Part shown: positions 55,326-64,000 of the stretch, one piece after another
How the letters are laid out: the number at the start of each line of letters is the position of its first letter
Numbering within the stretch: the first letter of the stretch is position 1
From: Platerodrilus igneus
Taxonomy: Eukaryota > Arthropoda > Insecta > Coleoptera > Lycidae
DNA length: 64,000 nucleotides
NCBI GenBank assembly: GCA_036346225.1
Contig: JARFIW010001178.1
Location: forward strand, 1,306,917 to 1,370,916
Direction of reading: 5' to 3'
Program-made: the position numbers and the translations under genes
Notes under the pieces: model-generated
Told to the model about the DNA's origin: nothing
The model's database searches: none
Seen by the model: only the letters and a program-made list of their open reading frames with translations

Positions 55326-56793
55326 ATAGAAAGAAACGATGGTGGATTAAAAAGAGCAAAATATATCAAAAACAATAACCGTAATTAATTTTAATAAAAT
55401 CTTATGTACTATTTATTTACAGTATTAAATATAAGTAAAACTATTAGATAATTAAATATTCTTGTCAGCGAGTATGTGTTTTTCTTCAATTAGTTACTAA
55501 TTTATAAAGCATATATTTCTACTGACTACTAACAGCATTGCGCAATTTACGAAACTAAATGAGAGTTTAATACTGTGCTCCATATGTTAAATTTTTACTT
55601 GATAGTATTAGTCAGAAATGTTTAACTCCATCGTTGTTGGTGGAACTGTCACTAAAAGTAAGGTACTGAAGTTCTGTCTGACTTCTGCTCACATGAGTTC
55701 TTGTATTCATCCATGGACCTAAAACAAAACAATAGGATTGTATCTCTTTACTTCTGATATACGGTATGAGGACTAAATTAAATAAAATGAAAAACGACAG
55801 CACTGCAAACTTAAACTGGGAATGTAATATTTTATTGTATACTTTCTTTTTAATGAAAGATTGAAATTCCCGGTCAAATTTGACTATTTGCGAATGCTAT
55901 TTACATTGCGCAAGATTTCGAAATTGACATTGCCCAGAAATAATTAATAATGGTTTTTAATGCTATTTATTAAGCTTGATTTATAACACTGTAGGTGGAA
56001 AACGGCACTAACTGCACTTACGAAAACATTTCATTTGCTTTTTCTAAAATGCAATCAATCACTGGGAAGTCAATTCACATAGCAGATCGGTTGTGTTAAT
56101 AACAAAGTGTGGGCAATCATTATAGCTGAAACATTATAATTGTTATAATGTAAATGAAACTTAAAAATTTATTACCTGGAACAAAATCTGCAACGAGCTA
56201 AAACAAATAACTTTGGTTTTACTTATCAAAGGTTACAAGTACCGAGTCAAGGAAAAACTGCATCTGTTGAAACTGATTGCGGATATGTATACTGCAAATA
56301 CACTTGTGACGTATTTATTTTAAGGTCATCTATTGTGTATTTAAAAATTTCCAATAAGGATGTAAATCATTTGGAAGCTGCATCAGTTTAATTTCATTTA
56401 TGGCAGATTTATTTCGTTTTTGAAATAAGGTTAAACTACAGACAAGGATAGTTAACACAGATATTTAATACAAGGGCGATAACAGCTGAAATTATTTTGT
56501 ACAAAGTTGAGAGTGTTATTATGCTGAATCTGGACTACTCTAACAGAAGGTAAGTATTTTTCTTTGACACCCCTGGAGGTATGTTACTTTATCTTAATTT
56601 GGATTCTCACAAACGTTGTCTTTTCTCAAATTGGAGTTGCGTGCTTCTTGTAAAATATTTTATGACTGTCTGTTTTATTAAAATGTGCATATCGAATTTT
56701 AACTACCTGTTATTAATATGGATACGTGTTATTAAACTTTTTAAACTTGATTAATACTGCAAATGTTTATGAATTCGTAAATACTACACTGGA
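55326..56793. other. AT-rich, no gene recognised
   Basis: No domain or repeat identified over about 1.5 kb. Confidence 0.45.
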
Positions 56794-57928
56794 ATGGTGA
56801 CAGACTGTTGTGTACACAACAATAAATCATTATCGATGGAGCAAATAAAATTAATATCTGAGTTGTTAGTCTGCAATCATTGCTCAAAAAAGGTCGTGCA
56901 TGTAGTGTTATATAGCAAATATAAAAAGCATTATCACCCCAGTTGTTCTACTAAATCTACACTTATTCAAAATGATAATAAAAAATACTGTGCAACTTGC
57001 TTTACAAAAAGTGAAAATATAAATAAAACATTCACTCAAATATCACAATCTTCAGCTATCTATGGGAACTACCCCTTTCCCATACTCTTAACAGTGAGGA
57101 AATAATGGGAGTTGTAGAAGAAATTCATCAAGTGGTCATTTTTATGTCTCAACAGTTTGTTTTGATTCGTGAGGAACATGCATACCTTAAAAAATTATTA
57201 AAGAAAGATATCGTCTCAAGTAAAAAGATAAAAGAATTAGAAATTAAAGTGAGTTTACTAGAATGTAAAATTAACGATATTGAACAAGGGGCCGCTGTGT
57301 AAATGAAATTCCGCATGAAAACCCAGCAGAAATCATATATAATATAGCTAGATTTAATGCTGATATAAAGCACAATGATATAGATGTATGCTATCGATTA
57401 GCTAAAAAACGTAATTATGAAGTCAGAGGGATAATAGTAAATTTACAAACCATTCTCGCAAAGATTTCCTCATTAAGTCTAACGAGCTTAATCTACTCAA
57501 GAAACTATCACAGCACCGTATCTTTATTAATGAAAATTTAACCGCCCTCAACAGGAAAATATACAATCTAGCTAGAAAATTAAGAAACGAAAAAAGTATA
57601 ACTTTATATAGACAAGAAATGGCGTAACTTATCTTAGGAAAGAAGAAGGCTCTGGTGTTATCTGTTTAAAAACTGAGACTGATTTAAATCAAATAGTATA
57701 AGCTGTAAACGAATTCCGGTAGGTTTCACTAGTGTATAAAATTTTACGTTAGAAAACCTATTACATGATATAGAGAAGGAAAAAATAAAAACAAATATTG
57801 CGCATACAAACAAGAACTGTAGAGATATTTTAAACTGTAAGAGAGCTAACTTAAACATATTCCATACGAACATCAGAAGTATTAGGAAACACTATGATGA
57901 ATTACTAATATTAATGCAATCTATAATA
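56794..57928 (+). pseudogene. CR1/Jockey-like LINE ORF1 with PHD-like finger, plus start of ORF2
   Basis: The first frame (56794-57105) has paired cysteines and histidine in a PHD/FYVE-like pattern: CNHCSKK, HYHPSC, CATC. The next frame (57105-57302) is a coiled coil (EEHAYLKKLLKKD and onward). Then 57300-57700, with frame changes, reads through DVCYRLAKKRNYEVRGIIV and NENLTALNRKIYNLARKLR, the RNA-binding part of such ORF1 proteins. Near 57850-57928 the start of an endonuclease ORF2 is visible (LNIFHTNIRSIRKHYDELL), but it stops abruptly. The element is cut there and no reverse transcriptase remains. The upstream end is not defined. Confidence 0.65.
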
Positions 57929-58262
57929 TAAATGGTCGTTTTTTAAATCGATCTTCTATTGACGTCTGAAATTTTTTAATATGTATTTTTTTGATTTGTT
58001 TGAATTTATGATTGGTTTTGTTTGTGTTCAAATTCTCTAATGATGTTGATTGGTAGGGAATTATGCAGAGCTTCTTTTGCGTATGTAATTTTCTTTTTTC
58101 AAAAACTTATATTGGTGTGTGTAATTTCGATTTCCAGATTTAAAGTGTGTCCTTTTATCTTGTTGATATTATTGGTTATATTAGCGTTGTGGCAATCGAG
58201 TAGCATTTTTAGATGCTTTATAGTATTGTTTATGTGATTAGGAGATAATACTGATTTTCTGC
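57929..58262. other. unassigned, possible Penelope-related sequence
   Basis: T-rich sequence between the truncated LINE and the GIY-YIG fragment. On the minus strand a broken reading with many Asn/His/Ile residues can be followed, but I could not assign it. Confidence 0.3.
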
Positions 58263-58916
58263 ATGTTTCTAAAAATAAGCAACCTAGTTTACAAAATCAC
58301 ATGCAGTTGCAAAGAAACATACATAGGACAGACTTCACAATGGCTAAAAAATAGAATTACCCAACATCGTAGCGGTGCAAAAATTGGAAAAACTTATTGT
58401 GCTTTTGCGTCTCATCTACGTCCTACCAAACATACAGCCAATTTCAATGAAATCACAATATTAACAGAAGACAATAACCACAAAAGACGATTCTTTTAGA
58501 ATCTTACCACATAACACCAGACAATAATTGCATCAACAACAAACAAGACATCAATAACCTCAGTACAGTGTACTCACAACTATGTAACATCATCAAAATA
58601 AACAACTACCCATAAAACTAATTTAGCTCTACATTTCAAAATATCTTTAAATCAACACACCACACCATACTATATACCCCACACAATCGAAACATTACAG
58701 CCATAATTAACAAACCTACTACTTATACAGTTTCTACAAGTTTCCTTAGTTTCACATTTATTTTTATGTCAATGTTAAATATTTTCTATTCATTTATTCA
58801 AGCTGTGTATGCCAAAAGTTTTATAATTTGGATACTGTTATTATCTTTAGCTCTTTGAAAAAGATTTTATATAAATCGAAACGTCAGAAACCAGCAAATG
58901 AATAAAAATATATCAA

Positions 58917-58960
<44 letters not shown>
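58263..58960 (+). pseudogene. Penelope-like element fragment: GIY-YIG endonuclease and 3' end
   Basis: The frame 58263-58498 encodes NLVYKITCSCKETYIGQTSQ followed by KNRITQHRSG and HTANFNEITIL. This is the GIY-YIG nuclease module (VYK and YIG motifs) found at the C-terminus of Penelope-like retroelements. The sequence then runs with stops to a conserved-looking 3' end (AAATCGAAACGTCAGAAACC at about 58874, AATAAAAATATATCAACTTA) that borders a (TA)n tract. The reverse transcriptase part is missing. The nuclease nicks target DNA in the parent element. Confidence 0.75.

Positions 58961-58962
<2 letters not shown>
58919..58962. repeat. (TA)n tract followed by GTTGTGATA
   Basis: About 42 bp of TA repeats at the 3' end of the Penelope fragment, passing into GTTGTGATACTGCGG. 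Confidence 0.9.
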
Positions 58963-58963
<1 letters not shown>

Positions 58964-59084
58964 GTGATACTGCGGCAATTATAAATATTTATATTTTTTA
59001 TTTTATTTTATATTTTCCATCTTTCAATTACTAGCTCGATTTGAAATGATCATTTGGGCTTTGCATAAAAGTCTAAGTTATTAT

Positions 59085-59098
59085 TTCATCTTATTCAC

Positions 59099-59149
<51 letters not shown>

Positions 59150-59158
59150 TGAATATTT
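59085..59158. repeat. palindromic (TA)n flanked by TTCACTATATTA / TAATATAGTGAA
   Basis: A TA run of about 40 bp is enclosed by complementary flanks (TTCACTATATATTAT and ATAATATAGTGAA), giving one long hairpin-capable palindrome. Confidence 0.85.
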
Positions 59159-59204
59159 AATTACACATCTGTGCTCAAATCATGAAATACCAAATGAACA
59201 TTTC

Positions 59205-59705
59205 TCAAAATATTAATGCGATCCAGAAATCAAGCGTCAAAGTGCAGAATGGAACCACGCAGATGAGCCTAATCCAAATAAAAGCCGTTTGCAGAAGTCA
59301 AAAATGAAGACATGTTTATTTGCTTCTACGATTTGAAGAAACTACCTGGCCACACAGTTAATGCTATGTTTTATGTTGGTGATTTAAAAGGTTCGGTGTG
59401 GCGTATTCAGCCAGAATAACGTGGAGAAGGAATTTGGCACTTGCTGCATAGTAATGCTCCTTCTCACCGATCGCATTTTAACCATCAACTACTCATCTAT
59501 TTACTTGATTTAGCATCGTGTGATTTCTTTTTTTGGAAAATATATTTGCCGATGAAAGGAAAGCGTTATGCTGATGTGGAGGCCATCCGAGAGGCTTCCA
59601 CTGACAATTTCAAATACATCCCTTTAGACGACCTACAACACTCGTCGACATGCTTCTTGACCGTGCAAATCCCTGTAGTTTCAATGAATATATTTTGGAT
59701 GAAAT
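59205..59705 (+). pseudogene. mariner (DD34D-type) transposase C-terminal fragment
   Basis: 59215-59320 reads like the segment before the first catalytic Asp (QSAEWNHADEPNP, then LQKSKMKTCLF). After shifts, 59430-59705 gives HLLHSNAPSHRSHFNHQLL, LDLASCDFFFWK, GKRYADVEAI and a C-terminus. The second catalytic Asp is Ser (LLHSNAPSH where the family has LLHDNAPSH). The third Asp (SCDFFF) remains. There is no N-terminal DNA-binding region and no terminal inverted repeat was found, so it is a truncated inactive relic. Confidence 0.75.
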
Positions 59706-60044
59706 AAATGAGTTTTGCCAAAAAAATTAGCCTTTGTTCTCATTTTGAAAAAGTCTTGTTTACTTTTAAATGCCCCACGTATAAAAGGAAACTTTTGGCG
59801 CGTATTTAATGCTATTGAATTGATTTTTTCTAAGATTAGATATCTCCTAGTTAGAAAGTGGAACATTTAACAAAATAAACCTTGTAAACACAAAGATTAC
59901 TCATGAGTTCAAATGATTGTAAATATTTTCTAACTTATTATTGATAGTATTATGTAGATTAGAGGAAACAAAATAAATATTCAAGGAAACTCATTCAGAG
60001 TTATTAATGTTAAATAAATTATGAAAATGAGTAACTAAAATACC
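59706..60044. other. AT-rich, no gene recognised
   Basis: Nothing supported beyond the tail of the mariner fragment. Confidence 0.4.
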
Positions 60045-60093
60045 TCAAAATTTCTGCAATTTCTCCTGCTTACAAATTAATAAAGATACTAAC

Positions 60094-60233
60094 CGTTGTT
60101 CGTCTTCTGTTACCAATTGCTGATATTTATATTCACCAGAACTTGAAGTTTTTAGCACAAACATTTTTTTCACTTTGGCATGTAGATTCATATTAAGCAA
60201 TTTTATCCATGCTCTTCTACTGCGACTTGCCAT
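60094..60233 (-). CDS. possible first coding exon of an unknown gene
   Basis: An ATG in a good context (CAAACCATGG) begins MASRSRRAWIKLLNMNLHAK and continues KVKKMFVLKTSSSGEYKYQQ to a donor-like GTTAGT right after GAACAACG. The peptide is basic and of normal composition. I do not recognise it, no second exon was found, and it could belong to an unlisted transposon. Low confidence. Confidence 0.22.
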
Positions 60234-60883
60234 GGTTTGATGTTATTCAATTTCAACACGCGTTTCTTATGAATGAAAGAGTATTATTCCAACTGTTAAC
60301 AGGCTCATTAATGTAAGCCTTTATCACACTACATGTATATATACTAATGACACCAACTTCTATCAGTTATGGGTAATTTCCGGTAAATATTTGTGTAATC
60401 CACCAAAAAATTTGTTAATCCTTGACCAGTTCAAAGACTATTGATCAGAATTTTATCAATATGATGAAAATAGCTCGTAGATAATTTTTTCCAATCCCAG
60501 ACTATTTATCTGTCGCCTCTTTTTAATTTTTTTAGAAAATATTGAGTTTTTTGCTATAAGTAATTAAATCTATTCAAACGCTCGTACTTAAATTTCTGCA
60601 TTCTCGTCCCTCTTTATTGGAGTCTGATAGTCTAATTAAGGTCTACCCATAGATAAATATACTGTATGTTCTCTATGGGTCTACCTCCACCGCTATCTTT
60701 TCCATCTTTCGCTCCTACATTAGGATCTTCATATTTTAGATACCGTGAGGCATATTATTAGTTACTAATTATAATAGTTGCGGTTGTATTGTTAATCAAT
60801 TACGTTTAAACGCGTCTCTAATTTTCGAAAAAGATGACGCTAGCGCAACGCACAATTCTTAGGCAAGTTTGCCAATAAAAAAC

Positions 60884-60884
<1 letters not shown>
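60234..60884. other. no gene recognised
   Basis: Upstream flank of the possible minus-strand exon, followed by AT-rich sequence. GTCTACCCATAGATA and its near-complement TCTATGGGTCTACC occur near 60640-60690, a small inverted repeat. Confidence 0.35.
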
Positions 60885-60932
<48 letters not shown>

Positions 60933-60946
60933 CTGTGATATTGTAG
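60885..60946. repeat. (TA)n tract followed by GCTGTGATATTG
   Basis: About 45 bp of TA repeats pass into AGCTGTGATATTGTAGTCTAGCCCCACGTTGG. The junction matches those at 27213 and 58962. Confidence 0.9.
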
Positions 60947-62549
60947 TCTAGCCCCACGTTGGTGGCGTCAGTCTTCTTTTGGTATGATATTCTTGCAATA
61001 ACCCGGTGCCCCCTTTTTGTGAAATAAAAGGTTACAATTTTCTTTTTATCAATTTTAATTTTTAATACCTCAGCTAGCTCAGTTTTAACCACACACGGAG
61101 CTTGTGACAATACGACAACAAAGAATTTTTATTTTTTCTTTTACCTCTACTTCCTATGCCTTTTAAGTCAAAACACCATTAAGCACAACTACTATAATAT
61201 TCTCAAAATATTTACAATGTACAAAAACGTTTAAGAATTCTTTGAATAGAACCTCCTTTTATTAATTTATTTCAATTTTTTCAATAATTATTATTCCCGT
61301 TAATTAAACAAATAGCCAACAAAATTACCCTTATTATTATCTGAAGCCCTATGAACGTTCATTAAACTTTCTTCAATCTTTACGTAATTTATCACGTGTA
61401 CTAAAACGATCTTTGTTGACCCTCACATAAATTTTTCATGAAAGCAATGTTTAAAATATTCATAAATAAAAATACAACAAAATAGTCAGATTGGCTAATC
61501 TGTTGTCTCCAGTTCGAACCAGTTCCTGCTCCAACTGCTCCCGTGTCAGCTTAGTGCTTTAAATAGTCTAACGTTGAATCCAGATCTACTTTAGATATGG
61601 TTTGCATTTTTCTTAGTATAGTTTCTCCTGATTAATTCATAAATTATTTTAGCATCCTTGTAAAACTTCCTGGTCGGACCTCATTTAATTATGCACTATC
61701 ACCATTATATAATTTATTAACTATCAAATCACTTCTAATTCTTACACGTAAATATATTCTTTCAGGTGATGTGAATCATTCCTTAATTCAAGTTAAACTG
61801 ATTTGTTTACAAATCCTGTCGTATTTAAAAGGAACGCCTATCTGTTGACAAGCGCATAGTTCAACGATTAAAAGCTTTGTACGTGATTCTGGCATGCACG
61901 ATTGTTGGTATTTCTACTAATTTTTGATGTATTAACGAAATTGATGCGCTATCTCCTGCACATAGGACCAAGTTATTGCATTGGTTCTCTTGGATTTTTA
62001 CTTTCCTTGGTCACGTACTTCTTGTTTGTACAATAAATTTGATTAACTTTGTTTTTATTCATGCCGTAATTATTGCTAATCTATCAAGGTGTTGGATTTT
62101 ACCTTTCTAGTCACGTAGTCTTAATTTAATTTATGTAATAAATTACATGCGTTTTCTATCTTACGCATTTTCAAACCTGCTTGTTTAACTGAGATTCTTA
62201 GTGTAATGATGATGCATTACTCACGCGTATTGTGTTGCAGTTTCCGTCCACGTCGTTTTATGACTTGCCAAGTTGCTTATTTAATTAAATTTTCTAGAGT
62301 ACTTTTTATTTCTTAAAATAATTATAACTATAGGGCGTTGTCACTTGCTTTCCTGCCTAATCGTTGAATTTCTTATTTTCTACGTAAAAATGTCTAGTTT
62401 TCTGAACCTTCATGATGTTTACATGAAGTGCACTATACTAGTGATGCTATCTACCCCTAAATGACCCTATCACCATAGCATTTTATATATACGTATATAT
62501 AAAATAAAAAAAAATTAATGGCAAATGACTCAAATTCAAACACAAGGGC
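60947..62549. other. non-coding; possible LTR-element flank near 60950-61120
   Basis: A minus-strand frame at 60859-61110 runs into the TA repeat and contains an AAAAAGGGGGCACCGG stretch that resembles a polypurine tract. I could not find a family. The remainder is AT-rich without a gene. Confidence 0.35.
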
Positions 62550-63475
62550 ATATATATATATATATATATATATATTGCAGTGGTTTTAAAGGGTTAAATT
62601 TGGTGGTCAACAATGCAATTTCAAACACCCTGTATAGAGGAAGGAACATAATATTAACGGGTAAAATTAATTTTATTTATTTAATTTAAATAAATGAGTA
62701 TTGACATAATTGTATAATTAGGGATTAAAAGTTAATAGGTTCATAAAGAAAATTAGCTTTATAGGACAATAGAAATTAATTATTACTTTAATGTAGTTTA
62801 ATTTAAGGGGATATAACGTCAGAAAATGCAGCAGAGCATGTAAAATCAATAAATCCAAGGCGAATAGCTTTCGTTGTAACAAACAAATATATCGGTTGGG
62901 TTGAATACCATGAAACGTAAACTCCGAGAATTGTTATTTTAAACGTTTGTTAATTGAACACCTGCATGTTTTGAAAAGTCGACTTCTATGTATTTTGGAG
63001 CATGACAAGACAAGTTTCAAAGAATATTGTTCAACCGACAGTCGCAAAGCACGTACTCATCCACGTGGACGCGGGCAGCTATATCGATTTTCTACCACAC
63101 AAGCAAGGTTAGAATGCGACATCAAATATGCATAAGATGGGAATAGAGATATCACAGGCGGGGTTTTAAGACGTCACTGAAATGTATGATTGGTCGAAAT
63201 AGTTAGTTTGAGAATACACGAGCACGCGACAGGTGGATGTGATAAGTTTGTTGAGAGAGCGTTTGACGCGAGAATATTTCTAGAAGCGTAAAACGGTTAG
63301 ACAAAATTTGGATAAATATTATTTTACAATTAGGTATTTCGGGCAACGTGTGGCCAAAGGGGCCTAGCTGGATGATATAAATACGGGAACGAAATTAATA
63401 GGAATCTCTTTATTCTTTAATCTTGCATCGCATAACGACATACAAAAAGCAACTGACGAAGCTTGTAAGTAAAAT
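62550..63475 (+). repeat. (TA)n and possible LTR-like block, second copy
   Basis: TA repeats (62550-62574) lead to TTGCAGTGGTTTT. Landmarks in common with 27214-28090 are ACACCCTGTATA (about 62627) and GATTGGTCGAAAT (about 63191), and it ends near CTTGTAAGTAAA. TTTATTCTTTAATC near 63410 resembles an LTR polyadenylation region. No open frame of interest. Confidence 0.3.
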
Positions 63476-64000
63476 TTGTAAAGTTCAGTATTAAATTGGT
63501 TGTGACCTTATAGTTTGAGACGCGGTTAGTGTCGGGTTTATTTAAATTTAATTGAGGTCCAACGAATACTTTAACAAGCTCGTAAATTAAAAATGCGATA
63601 ATAAACAAGTGTAATATACATGGATTTGGATATTAAAATTGATATTGGATGGGTAGCAGGAAGCGCAACTTAGATTGTGGTCATCTTTAAAACATCTTGT
63701 GGAACCGCACGCAAAACCAATTGGACGAGGGGTGCAGGAACATAATACATCGTCAACGGAGATGAATTTTTCAAATTTTTCCAGGTAACGCATTTGAATT
63801 TGCTGTTTTTATTTTAACTGTTAAAATTGTGATGTGTGAGAGTGAACTTTAATGGGTATTTTACGGTATTTTACGTATTGAAAAGGATACATATAGCTGA
63901 CTATTAAAATGGTATTTTGAATATAAAACAAAAATGTACGTAAAGCTTATTGAATTGCTTGATGAATTTAAATTTAATTGTTAAGAGTACATGGGTTTTT
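63476..64000. other. no gene recognised
   Basis: Sequence after the LTR-like block to the window end. A minus-strand frame at 63587-63793 shows no known domain. Confidence 0.4.

Noticed and set aside
60859..61110. 83-codon minus-strand frame ending in Tyr-Ile repeats
   Set aside because: It runs into the TA microsatellite and no family was recognised; the polypurine-like stretch alone is not enough to call a retroelement gene.

Overview
This window looks like a stretch of eukaryotic, most likely insect, nuclear genome. It is AT-rich and has no bacterial gene layout. Almost everything that can be recognised is transposable-element debris of types common in arthropods: DD41D and DD34D Tc1/mariner elements, an IS630-like DDE gene with a tiny intron, a ZMYM1-like hAT element, Ty3/gypsy LTR elements, RTE, R1-like and CR1/Jockey-like non-LTR elements, and a Penelope-like GIY-YIG fragment. 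The exact host cannot be read from the sequence; a beetle or another insect is my best guess. No complete host gene is visible. Only a possible divergent pair of first exons (about 24.3-24.6 kb) and one possible single exon (about 60.1-60.2 kb) look host-like.

Layout. 0-20.4 kb: a GGATCC minisatellite, a diverged LTR-like block, then a large interrupted palindrome (arms at 1705-2510, 7905-8635 and 11060-11600 on the left; 13985-15225 and 19612-20395 on the right). The left arm is broken by a DD41D mariner with long terminal inverted repeats, itself hit by at least two insertions, and by a block with a DDE transposase fragment and a gypsy fragment. The right arm is broken by an RTE retrotransposon whose 3' end is repeated three times. 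20.4-24 kb: a second, better preserved DD41D element. 24-34 kb: AT-rich DNA with a possible bidirectional promoter, a 79-nt near-perfect hairpin, several minisatellites and a LINE ORF1 remnant. 34.4-37.5 kb: a complete-length but decayed hAT element with an 8-bp target duplication. 38.2-55.3 kb: two head-to-head copies of one Ty3/gypsy family with an R1-like LINE and CA-rich repeats between them. 55-64 kb: a LINE ORF1, a Penelope fragment, a mariner fragment, (TA)n tracts and AT-rich DNA.

The most notable content is in the two gypsy copies. Directly after the integrase C-terminus, and fused to it in one reading frame, both carry a macro domain of the OARD1/TARG1 ADP-ribosyl-hydrolase type, followed by a CCCH zinc finger that runs through the polypurine tract into the 3' LTR. 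The lysine and aspartate known to be catalytic in TARG1 are present in both copies, and the amino-acid differences between the copies there are nearly all conservative. This suggests that the domain was functional in the parent elements. I read it as an LTR retrotransposon that captured an ADP-ribose-removing enzyme, by analogy with macrodomains of some RNA viruses. Both copies here are broken (frameshifts, an 8-nt deletion, nested LTR insertions, missing 5' ends) and neither would be mobile.
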